This document shows, piece after piece, positions 8,674 through 16,528 of a stretch of 64,000 nucleotides of DNA (position 1 is the stretch's first letter; the number at the start of each line of letters is the position of its first letter). The DNA comes from Pseudoruegeria sp. SK021 (GTDB lineage: Bacteria; Pseudomonadota; Alphaproteobacteria; Rhodobacterales; Rhodobacteraceae). Under the pieces are notes generated by a model. The model was not told where the DNA came from. It made no database searches and saw only the letters and a program-made list of their open reading frames with translations. The translations under genes were made by a program, and so were the position numbers. The stretch spans positions 1-64,000 of the forward strand of contig NZ_MTBG01000019.1 in NCBI RefSeq assembly GCF_002119405.1. The letters are read 5' to 3'.

Positions 8674-8901
8674 TCAGACCTTGTCCTTTTCGGGTGCATC
8701 TTCCGCAAGCGGGGTCACATCGCGGGCTTTATCGTCCGACGAGGCATCCTCAATCTCTTGCGACCCGTCCTTGACGCCCCGCTTGAACGCAGTGATGCCT
8801 TTGCCAACTTCGCCCATCAGAGACGAAATCTTTCCGCGTCCGAACAGAACCAGCACCACGACCGCAATCAGAAGCAGGCCGGGAAGACCGATGTTTGCCA
8901 T
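8674..8901 (-). CDS. tatA: Sec-independent translocase subunit TatA
   Basis: 75 aa. An N-terminal transmembrane helix ([16 protein letters not shown]) is followed by the [17 protein letters not shown] amphipathic helix and a charged tail. TatA forms the pore complex for folded proteins. It is the first gene of tatA-tatB-tatC-DUF815; the 150-base gap upstream should hold the operon promoter. Confidence 0.95.
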   Translation of the reverse strand: MANIGLPGLLLIAVVVLVLFGRGKISSLMGEVGKGITAFKRGVKDGSQEIEDASSDDKARDVTPLAEDAPEKDKV

Positions 8902-9051
8902 ATCCGTAACTCCTTTGGCAGGGGAATTGTTACCCCGGCCATCCTGTTGATGGTCTGTATGTAATGAGTTTGAGACAGAGATTAAAGCGTCAAAACCAAA
9001 GCCGCCGGGCTTTTCCCCTAAAGCCAGCGCCGCAGCACCGCCCGGCCCTGG

Positions 9052-10146
9052 TCAGGCCTTGGCGCTGACCGCTGGGAAAACGTGACACCGGTCCCGGCGC
9101 ATCATCAGCCACAAGGGCAGTCCCGGTTTGGGCAGAAAGACGGATGGCACCACCGCCTGCAAGGTCGAGCCATCAAAGGCCATTTCAAATTCAATCAGGC
9201 TGTCCCGGCCCAAAAACCGCGCCCGCCGGACATGGCCCAATGCCGGCACCCCGTTCTGCGAGGTTGGCAGCGGCGCCTGGCCGTCGCGGTGAAAATCCAG
9301 CTTCAGATGCTGGGGGCGGATCACAATATCGACAAAATTGCCATCGCTGTGGCCGGGGGCCAGAAATTCGCCAAATGCGGTGCGGGTCAAACCGCCATCC
9401 ACCCGGCCTCGAATCACATTGATATCGGAAAAGAACGCGGCAGCAGCTTTGTCGACGGGACTGTTATACAGGTTATAGGGGGCACCTTGCTGGACGATCC
9501 GGCCATTGCGCATCAGTGCGATGGTATCGGCCATGCGCATGGCCTCTTCCGGCTCATGGGTCACCATCACCACCGCGGTGCCTTCTTCTTTCAGCAGCGT
9601 CAGGGTCTCGTCCCGAATACCGTCGCGTAGGCGGTTGTCCAGCCCAGAGAACGGCTCATCCATCAGCATGACCAGTGGCTTTGGCGCCAAGGCGCGCGCC
9701 AAGGCGACGCGCTGCTGCTCGCCGCCGGACAACTCATGCGGATAGGCGTCGATGTGGCGGCTCAGATCGACCCGATCCAACAGTTCGACCACCCGCGCGC
9801 GCCTGTCGGCCCGTGCCCCGGTTAAGCCAAAGGCGACGTTTTCGGCCACTGACAGATGCGGGAACAGGGCGAAATCCTGAAACATCAGGCCCACGGAACG
9901 CCCCTCGGGCGGCACCGACCGCTGCGGGCTAAAGACCTCGCGGCCATCAACCCGGATCCGGCCCGAATCGGGGGATTCGACCCCAGCAAGCATCCGCAAC
10001 GTGGTGGTCTTGCCGCAGCCCGAGGGGCCCAGCAGACACAGCACCTCGCCCGCGCCAATGGCCAGCGACACGTCGTCCACAACGGCGCGGCCACCGAAAC
10101 GGCGGATCAGTCCCTCAGCCTCTAATCGCTGCGCGGCAGGTGCCAT
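9052..10146 (-). CDS. ABC transporter ATP-binding protein, FbpC/PotA type
   Basis: 364 aa from ATG at 10146. It has Walker A GPSGCGKTTT, signature LSGGEQQRVALARAL, Walker B LVMLMDEPF and switch His in MVTHEPEEA. A C-terminal TOBE-like region follows (VDIVIRPQHLKL). This architecture drives importers for ferric iron, polyamines or similar solutes. No permease or binding-protein gene is in the window. The only upstream partner, 49 bases away on the same strand, is a sodium symporter gene. The substrate therefore cannot be named. Confidence 0.85.
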   Translation of the reverse strand: MAPAAQRLEAEGLIRRFGGRAVVDDVSLAIGAGEVLCLLGPSGCGKTTTLRMLAGVESPDSGRIRVDGREVFSPQRSVPPEGRSVGLMFQDFALFPHLSVAENVAFGLTGARADRRARVVELLDRVDLSRHIDAYPHELSGGEQQRVALARALAPKPLVMLMDEPFSGLDNRLRDGIRDETLTLLKEEGTAVVMVTHEPEEAMRMADTIALMRNGRIVQQGAPYNLYNSPVDKAAAAFFSDINVIRGRVDGGLTRTAFGEFLAPGHSDGNFVDIVIRPQHLKLDFHRDGQAPLPTSQNGVPALGHVRRARFLGRDSLIEFEMAFDGSTLQAVVPSVFLPKPGLPLWLMMRRDRCHVFPAVSAKA

Positions 10147-10195
10147 GGGCGCCCCATTCCCGATGGTTTCAATAAGATACCCGCAGCTAGCACCG

Positions 10196-11581
10196 TCAGG
10201 ATTCGCCTGCAACCCTGCGCCGCTGCCACCCCCCCGCCGTCACGGCCGCAAACCCCACCAGCAGAACCGCGACACAGATAACCAAAAGCTGATCATATTT
10301 CGGGCCGTCAGGCAGGATGCGCGCCACAAACGGCACCGACCGGAACAGAAAGGCCAGCGCCCCCAGCACCGCTGCGGCATAGGCCAACAGATAGGACCAC
10401 AGCGGCACCGCCCGTTGCTGCAACAGGCCGGCCACCAACACCGGGGTCAGGAACATGGACGCGGTGCCGCTGACCGCCACCGCATCAAACAAGGTGGCGC
10501 TGCCCCACAGGGTCAGGCTTGCCCCCAGCGCAAGAAACCCCACCATGGTCACGCGCCCGGCGGTCAAGCTGCGCGGCAGGCCACATTCCTCGACCATCAG
10601 CCGCGCCGCCGAGGACAGTGTCGAATCCAGCGTCGACAGCGCCGAAATCAGCAACGACACCATCAGGGCAATGAAGACCGGCGCCGGAAAGATCGTGCCC
10701 CATGTCCCGATCAACTCGTTCTCATAGGCCGCGCCGACCAGCCCGGCCTGAATGCCAAAGACCCCGAATGCAAAGATACACAGACTGGACAGCCAAAAGG
10801 CGTGCAGGAACGACAGCCGGGTCGTGCGCGGATCGGCCAGAAAGCCGCGATCCATCATCACCGGATCATGGGCCGGGTAGCTGAACACCTGCAACAGCGC
10901 GACCAGCAACAGCACCCACCCTGCCCGGGGGCCGCTCGTGCCCGGCGCCGTCAGCACCGCGCCCAGATCGAAACCGGGCGACAGGACCAGCGCCACAACC
11001 GCGATCCCGAACACCACAAGGAACACCAGCATCTGCACCACGTCAGTGCGCAAGGCCGCCGACAGCCCGCCCCACGCGGAATACGCCAGCGCCAATGCTG
11101 CCACCAGCACGATGGCCCCGGTCCCGGACCCGGGCAACCCCGGCAGAACCGCAGAGGCGATCAGACCGACCACCAGCAGATTGGCAAAAACTTCGGACAG
11201 CAGACGCATGGCGACGATCACGGTGTAACTGACCACGCCGCTGCGCCCGAACCGGGCCCCGAGCCAATCCTGCACCGATCGCCGCCCGTCCCGGCGCAAC
11301 CGGTCGACAATCATCGCGCCAGTCAGAAAAGATCCGTAATACGCGGTGTAGGCCACGACCCCGGCAATGCCGTAATAATAGCCCAGAATGGCCGCGTTCA
11401 TCAGTGAGCGGGCGAAGATCCACGTTGTGACTTGGCTGAAGACCAAAACCCACAGCCCCGGCGGGGTGCCATCCGGGTCAAGCCCGCCGAAAAAGCCCGC
11501 GACAGAGGCGCGGCGCGGCGCCACGGCAAGACTGGCAAGCACCACCAGCGCAAAGGCAGCGAAAACGGCAAAGGCAAGCAT
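10196..11581 (-). CDS. Sodium:solute symporter family protein
   Basis: 461 aa with about 12-13 hydrophobic helices and the SSS-family pattern (WGGLSAALRTDVVQM; ALSTLDSTLSSAARLMVEE). The start at 11581 is chosen over longer forms because GGAG precedes it at good spacing and the helices begin at once (MLAFAVFAAFALVVL). The family imports amino acids, sugars, pantothenate or acetate with sodium; the substrate is not evident. The orphan ABC ATPase gene follows in the same direction. Confidence 0.88.
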   Translation of the reverse strand: MLAFAVFAAFALVVLASLAVAPRRASVAGFFGGLDPDGTPPGLWVLVFSQVTTWIFARSLMNAAILGYYYGIAGVVAYTAYYGSFLTGAMIVDRLRRDGRRSVQDWLGARFGRSGVVSYTVIVAMRLLSEVFANLLVVGLIASAVLPGLPGSGTGAIVLVAALALAYSAWGGLSAALRTDVVQMLVFLVVFGIAVVALVLSPGFDLGAVLTAPGTSGPRAGWVLLLVALLQVFSYPAHDPVMMDRGFLADPRTTRLSFLHAFWLSSLCIFAFGVFGIQAGLVGAAYENELIGTWGTIFPAPVFIALMVSLLISALSTLDSTLSSAARLMVEECGLPRSLTAGRVTMVGFLALGASLTLWGSATLFDAVAVSGTASMFLTPVLVAGLLQQRAVPLWSYLLAYAAAVLGALAFLFRSVPFVARILPDGPKYDQLLVICVAVLLVGFAAVTAGGWQRRRVAGES

Positions 11582-11724
11582 GGGCAACTCCGGTCTGTCG
11601 GAGCGAGCGGTAGCAGCCCGCCGGTCTTTCGACCAGCCAACCAACACGGTTGTGATCGCGCGCGAGCCGCGGGTGTGATCATGCAAAAGCCGTGGAGGCG
11701 TCGGCAGGTTGGCCCCGGGGGGCA

Positions 11725-11772
11725 CTCCCGCCCCCGGCCGTCGCGCGAAGCGCGCTTGTCCGGGGTTGGGCC
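11725..11772 (-). repeat. Dispersed repeat, copy B (inverted relative to copy A)
   Basis: Read on the minus strand, this 48-base block matches 6278-6326: GGCCCAAC, CCCGGACAAG, then a CGCGC-TT-CGCGCG palindrome and GACGGCC. The loop base differs between copies while the palindrome arms are kept. It sits in the 261-base gap between the symporter start and the downstream end of the next dehydrogenase gene, within very GC-rich non-coding DNA. Confidence 0.75.
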
Positions 11773-11842
11773 GCGCAGGACGGGGCAAGCCCCGCCCTGC
11801 GGTTGCGCCCGGCCGCCCGCGCGCAGCGCCAGAAGGCCCGGC

Positions 11843-12625
11843 TTACAGTGTGGCGTTGATCGCGCCGCCATCGGCCAAGATATTCTGGCCGACGATAAAC
11901 CCGGCATGGGCCGAGCACAAAAAGGCACAGGTCGCGCCAAACTCGGCCGCCGTGCCATAGCGGCGGGCCGGAATCGTCGCCTGCCGGTTGGTCCGCGCCT
12001 GATCCATACTGATGCCTTGGGTCTTGGACACGCCGCCATCCAATTGCTGCGCCCGGTCGGTATCATGGATGCCGGGCAACAGATTGTTGATCGTCACCCC
12101 ATGTTCCGCCACTTGCCGCGAGGTTCCGGCAACATAGCCGGTCAACCCGGCCCGAGCCGAATTGCTCAAGCCCAGCTGCGCGATCGGCGCCTTGACCGAA
12201 CCGCTGGTGATGTTCACCACCCGTCCCCAACCGCGGGAAATCATCCCGGGCAGGCAGGCCTTCATCAGGGCAATCGGGGTCAGCATATTGCCATCCAACG
12301 CCTTGATGAAATCGTCCCGGTCCCAATCCGACCACAGGCCCGGAGGTGGACCACCGGCATTGGTGACAAGGATATCCACGTCGCCCGCCGCCGCCAGAAC
12401 CGCCGCCTGTCCGTCCGCCGTCGTCACATCGCAGGCGACCGTCGCAACCTCAACACCATAGGTCGCGCGGATCTCTGCCGCTGTGGCCTCCAGCGCCTCG
12501 GCCCCACGTGCATTCAGCACCAGATTGACCCCGGCCGCGGCCAGCGCCTCGGCGCATCCCCGTCCGAGGCCCTTGGAGCTTGCCGTCACCAAAGCGCGCT
12601 TACCGGAAATTCCCAGATCCATCAT
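11843..12625 (-). CDS. SDR-family oxidoreductase with non-canonical active site
   Basis: 260 aa. The cofactor loop is TASSKGLGRGCA, NAGG is the conserved beta-4 motif, and the protein ends with the usual LADGGAINA. The Ser of the triad is present (NITSGS). The YxxxK pair reads SNSAR in GLSNSARAGL, so Tyr and Lys are replaced by Ser and Arg. A known SDR subgroup of beta-ketoacyl reductase-like proteins shows LSNxARAG here, so this is a lineage trait rather than damage. The reaction is unknown. Confidence 0.85.
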   Translation of the reverse strand: MMDLGISGKRALVTASSKGLGRGCAEALAAAGVNLVLNARGAEALEATAAEIRATYGVEVATVACDVTTADGQAAVLAAAGDVDILVTNAGGPPPGLWSDWDRDDFIKALDGNMLTPIALMKACLPGMISRGWGRVVNITSGSVKAPIAQLGLSNSARAGLTGYVAGTSRQVAEHGVTINNLLPGIHDTDRAQQLDGGVSKTQGISMDQARTNRQATIPARRYGTAAEFGATCAFLCSAHAGFIVGQNILADGGAINATL

Positions 12626-12715
12626 AGTCTCCCAAATCCATTACGCGCCCAACCTGCCAAGGTCCGGCGCCAGATGTCCATGGGGGAATTGACCGCCTGA
12701 TCCAGCTGCGCGGAC

Positions 12716-13075
12716 TTAGTAAAAGAATTCCTCGCGCACGATCTTGCCGCCGGCAACGTGATAGATCGCGACCTCTTTCATTTGCATGCGCCCGCTCTCT
12801 GGCATGGTCACATCCATCTCGAAGATCACCGCGAACTTGTCATCGCCATGCAACATCGGGTCGCTGACCGAGGCCGAATGCATCTGGGCCGTCGCCTCCC
12901 ACCATTCATGCTTGCCGCGAATGCCGTCGCGCCCGTGGGTCTCGCGCCCTTTGCCCATGGGATCGCTCGCCTCGACCGACACGGCATCCTCGGCATAGAG
13001 CTTGTCCAGATTGGCAATGGTCCGGTTTTCGCGGCACCCTGCCACCAATTCATCGGCAATATCTTTCAGTGTCAT
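12716..13075 (-). CDS. SnoaL/NTF2-like domain protein
   Basis: 119 aa, a single NTF2-fold domain. An N-terminal helix pair (DIADELVAGCRENRT) is followed by the LYAEDAVSVEA strand and a C-terminal sheet ending KIVREEFFY. Such proteins are small enzymes or ligand-binding pockets of varied function. It lies 90 bases upstream of the atypical SDR gene on the same strand, so co-transcription is likely. No specific activity can be assigned. Confidence 0.8.
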   Translation of the reverse strand: MTLKDIADELVAGCRENRTIANLDKLYAEDAVSVEASDPMGKGRETHGRDGIRGKHEWWEATAQMHSASVSDPMLHGDDKFAVIFEMDVTMPESGRMQMKEVAIYHVAGGKIVREEFFY

Positions 13076-13158
13076 CTTGTGGCCTCCCGCTGGTGTTCAC
13101 GAAGTGTTCACATCCTACCCTGAGTCGCAGGCATCACCAAGACAAAGGTCAGGTCAGG

Positions 13159-13785
13159 CTAGGCCACCAACGCTTGCAGCACCGGTGCCCACTGCGCCCG
13201 AATGGGCCGGTACAGCGCTTGATTCTTATCGAACACCGTCAGCCCCAACTCTGCCAGATCGCCATAAGCCACCCGCTCGGAAATCCGCGCCAAGGGCTCT
13301 TGGCCGATCTTCTCAAAAAACGCATCCAGCCGCGCATTGGCCCGGCCCCGCGGGGGGACCCGATTGGCCAGCAGTTCAATGCCGACCTTACCTTTGCGCA
13401 CGCGCTTGATGTCCTGCAGGTCTTTCAGAAACCGCTTTGTGCTATCGGCATCAAAGAAAGACGGCATCACCGGGCAAATCACCGCCCGCGCTTCGGCCAC
13501 CAACGTCTGTGCCGCGTCGCTGTCCAGCGCGCCGGGCGCATCGATCACCACCCAATCGGTTTTTTTCGGCGCGGACCCCAGTGCCCCGTCTTCGGTCCAG
13601 TCCAAAGGTGCGATCACCGGCACATCGCCCGGACGCCGCTTTAACCACCGGGTGGTCGACTTTTGCGGATCGGCATCGGCCAGCGCCACCCGGAACCCGC
13701 GTTCGGCCAGCGCCCCCGCCAGCGTAATCGCCACCGTAGTCTTGCCACAGCCGCCCTTGCGGTTCGCGATCAACACAGTCTTCAT
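13159..13785 (-). CDS. Orphan ParA-family ATPase
   Basis: 208 aa. The deviant Walker A (ANRKGGCGKTTVAITLA) opens the protein; ALADADPQKS and WVVIDAPGA are the A' and Walker B regions. ParA/MinD ATPases position DNA or protein cargo by dimerising on nucleoid or membrane. No parB or parS-like site is nearby, so the partner is unknown. The start at 13785 follows a strong AAAGGAGG. The longer reading frame upstream lacks support. Confidence 0.88.
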   Translation of the reverse strand: MKTVLIANRKGGCGKTTVAITLAGALAERGFRVALADADPQKSTTRWLKRRPGDVPVIAPLDWTEDGALGSAPKKTDWVVIDAPGALDSDAAQTLVAEARAVICPVMPSFFDADSTKRFLKDLQDIKRVRKGKVGIELLANRVPPRGRANARLDAFFEKIGQEPLARISERVAYGDLAELGLTVFDKNQALYRPIRAQWAPVLQALVA

Positions 13786-13987
13786 TCCAATCCCTCCTTT
13801 GGGTGCGCCCACAGGCACCACATCCGCCCCAGCGAATCAACCCTCGATCCCCCCCGACCACCCCGGCCCGCCCCATCCATGGTCGCGCAAGGGTCCGACA
13901 CGTTGCCCGACGAAAGTCCGATAAAAGTCCGACGTCAGTCCGACACCCTATTTTCCCCCGATTGCGCCGCCCTGCGCCCACCGCTAT

Positions 13988-15604
13988 ATGGCGCCTATGC
14001 TCGATACACCCACCAACGCCCCGTCCTTGCCGCCCGAGATTGCCCGGCGCCGGACCTTTGCCATCATCTCGCATCCCGATGCGGGCAAGACCACGCTGAC
14101 CGAGAAGTTTTTGCTTTTCGGCGGGGCCATTCAGATGGCCGGACAGGTCCGCGCCAAGGGCGAAGCCCGGCGCACCCGGTCGGACTTCATGCAGATGGAA
14201 AAGGACCGGGGCATCTCGGTCTCAGCCTCGGCAATGTCGTTTGATTTCAAAGAGTACCGCTTCAATCTGGTGGACACGCCCGGTCACTCTGACTTTTCCG
14301 AAGACACCTATCGCACCCTGACGGCGGTGGATGCGGCGGTCATGGTGATCGACGGCGCCAAGGGCGTGGAAAGCCAAACCCAAAAGCTGTTCGAGGTCTG
14401 CCGGATGCGCGACCTGCCGATCCTGACCTTCTGTAACAAGATGGACCGGGAAAGCCGCGATACTTTTGATATCATTGATGAAATTCAAGAAAATCTGGCC
14501 ATCGACATCACTCCGGCCAGTTGGCCGATCGGCATGGGCCGGGATTTTGTCGGCTGCTATGACCTGATCCGCGACCGTTTAGAAATCATGGATCGCGCCG
14601 ACCGGAACAAGGTTGCCGCCTCCATTGAAATCAATGGCATGGACGATCCGAAACTGGCCGATCACGTCCCCGCCGAGCTATTAACCAAGTTCCGGGACGA
14701 GATTGAAATGGCCCGCGAATTGCTGCCCCCCATGGACCGTCAGGCGCTGCTGGACGGCACGCTGTCGCCGATCTGGTTCGGCTCGGCGATCAATTCGTTC
14801 GGGGTCAAGGAACTGATGGACGGGATCGGGACGTTCGGCCCGCAACCGCAGCCGCAATCCGCCTCGCCGCGTCAGGTTGCACCCGATGAAACCGCAGTGA
14901 CCGGATTTGTCTTCAAAGTCCAAGCCAATATGGACCCCAAACACCGGGACCGCGTGGCCTTTGTCCGGCTTGCCTCGGGTCACTTCCTGCGCGGCATGAA
15001 GCTGACCCATGTGCGGTCAAAAAAGCCAATGGCGATCTCTAGCCCGGTGCTTTTCTTGGCTTCTGACAGAGAGTTAGCCGAAGAGGCTTGGGCCGGTGAC
15101 ATCATCGGCATCCCCAATCACGGCCAATTGCGCATCGGCGACACCCTGACGGAAGGCGAGGCGATTCGCGTCACCGGCATTCCCAGCTTTGCGCCGGAAT
15201 TGCTGCAGACCGTCCGCGCCCTCGATCCGATGAAAGCCAAACATTTGGACAAGGCCTTGATGCAATTCGCCGAAGAAGGTGCCGCCAAGGTCTTTAAGCC
15301 GATGATCGGCTCGGGCTTTATTGTCGGCGTTGTCGGGGCCTTGCAGTTCGAAGTTCTGGCCAGCCGGATTGAACAGGAATACGGCCTGCCGGTGCGGTTC
15401 GAGCCAAGCCAGTTCACCTCGGCCCGCTGGGTCACCGGGGCCAAAGCCGCGGTCGACAAATTCGTCAATGTCAACAAGGGCCACATCGCCGAAGACAATG
15501 ACGGCGACACGGTCTACCTGACGCGCCTGCAATGGGATATTGACCGGATCGAGCGCGATTTCCCTGACTTGACCCTCAGCGCCACCAAAGAGATGATGGT
15601 CTAA
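13988..15604 (+). CDS. prfC: Peptide chain release factor 3
   Basis: GTPase that ejects RF1/RF2 from the ribosome after termination. The G1 loop is AIISHPDAGKTTLTEK; DRGISVSASAM is G2, DTPGHSDFSEDTYR is G3 and CNKMDRE is G4. Domains II and III follow to residue 538, a normal length. ATG at 13988 is used; ATG at 13997 (MLDTPTN) is equally plausible, as neither has a clear ribosome site. Confidence 0.97.
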   Translation: MAPMLDTPTNAPSLPPEIARRRTFAIISHPDAGKTTLTEKFLLFGGAIQMAGQVRAKGEARRTRSDFMQMEKDRGISVSASAMSFDFKEYRFNLVDTPGHSDFSEDTYRTLTAVDAAVMVIDGAKGVESQTQKLFEVCRMRDLPILTFCNKMDRESRDTFDIIDEIQENLAIDITPASWPIGMGRDFVGCYDLIRDRLEIMDRADRNKVAASIEINGMDDPKLADHVPAELLTKFRDEIEMARELLPPMDRQALLDGTLSPIWFGSAINSFGVKELMDGIGTFGPQPQPQSASPRQVAPDETAVTGFVFKVQANMDPKHRDRVAFVRLASGHFLRGMKLTHVRSKKPMAISSPVLFLASDRELAEEAWAGDIIGIPNHGQLRIGDTLTEGEAIRVTGIPSFAPELLQTVRALDPMKAKHLDKALMQFAEEGAAKVFKPMIGSGFIVGVVGALQFEVLASRIEQEYGLPVRFEPSQFTSARWVTGAKAAVDKFVNVNKGHIAEDNDGDTVYLTRLQWDIDRIERDFPDLTLSATKEMMV

Positions 15605-15675
15605 CCGAAAACGCACGCTGGCAGCGGCGGCCACGTTCGGGCAATCTTACGACCAGACCCCGAACAGGACCGCCC

Positions 15676-16413
15676 ATGCAGCACGGCAAATACCAATTCA
15701 ACCGGTTGATAGACTGGAAGAAAGCTTGGATTGATGGTGCCGATCTGAGCGATACCAAGACCGTGGTCCTAGCGCAGGCGCGGACGCTTTACATCCCGAT
15801 CCCCAAGGCGGCGAATTCATCGGTCAAGCGGGCGCTTTACCCAACATTGGGGCTGGAGGCGGACCCGAAGATCGACGTTCACCGGGATCGCCGCATTCCA
15901 ACCCTGCCCCTAAGCGAAGCGTTGAAATTGGCGGAGGATGACTGGTTTATATTTACCATCGTTCGCGACCCGTTCGACCGGTCCCTCAGCGCATGGACCG
16001 ACAAAGTCCTGCGAAAACGGGTCGAGAATCAGCGATCGCTTCGGCGGATGGGCCTTCAACCCGATGACAGCCACGCCACCTTGCTCAGTGCGCTGCGCGG
16101 CTGGCCGCCACGGCTGTTGAACGACCACTTCATGCCGCAATCCATGCTGTCGCAACGGGCGCTGGCGACGGGGCGACTCAGTGTGTTCCATTTTGAGACC
16201 CTGAACACCGATTGGCCGGAAATATCCCGGCGAATTACGGCAAATGGCGGCCCGAATCCTGCCCCCTTGCCACATCTGAACACCAGCCGTGCCGACTACA
16301 GCACCGCCTTCACCCCACAAGAAACCAAGCTGATTACGGCAATCTATCGCAACGATCTCGAGACGTTTGGATATTCCACCCAGAGACACGCAACAAACGC
16401 CGAGGCTGTTTGA
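15676..16413 (+). CDS. Sulfotransferase family 2-like protein
   Basis: 245 aa. IPIPKAANSSVKRAL (about residues 39-53) matches the PAPS 5'-phosphosulfate loop, and FTIVRDPFDRSLSAW the 3'-phosphate-binding motif. This resembles carbohydrate sulfotransferases (PF03567 type), which modify surface glycans. It stands between prfC and a helicase gene with no glycan genes around. The acceptor is unknown. A second, unrelated-looking sulfotransferase candidate sits at the right window edge. Confidence 0.8.
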   Translation: MQHGKYQFNRLIDWKKAWIDGADLSDTKTVVLAQARTLYIPIPKAANSSVKRALYPTLGLEADPKIDVHRDRRIPTLPLSEALKLAEDDWFIFTIVRDPFDRSLSAWTDKVLRKRVENQRSLRRMGLQPDDSHATLLSALRGWPPRLLNDHFMPQSMLSQRALATGRLSVFHFETLNTDWPEISRRITANGGPNPAPLPHLNTSRADYSTAFTPQETKLITAIYRNDLETFGYSTQRHATNAEAV

Positions 16414-16528
16414 CCTTTTCAGACCAATCCGTTAAAGGGATGCCCAGCACATAAAGTGCGATGCACGCGGGACGTCAAATTTGCGTCCCTACACAACCGG
16501 CAGGCCGATCTTGCCGAGATGGGACTAT

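Noticed and set aside
8988-8993. TTGACG as tatA promoter -35 on the minus strand
   Set aside because: No acceptable -10 at 16-18 bases downstream; too weak to list.
10001-11407. 468-aa plus-strand frame opposite the symporter gene
   Set aside because: Composition is Gln/Arg/His-rich, typical of the antisense of a membrane-protein gene in GC-rich DNA.
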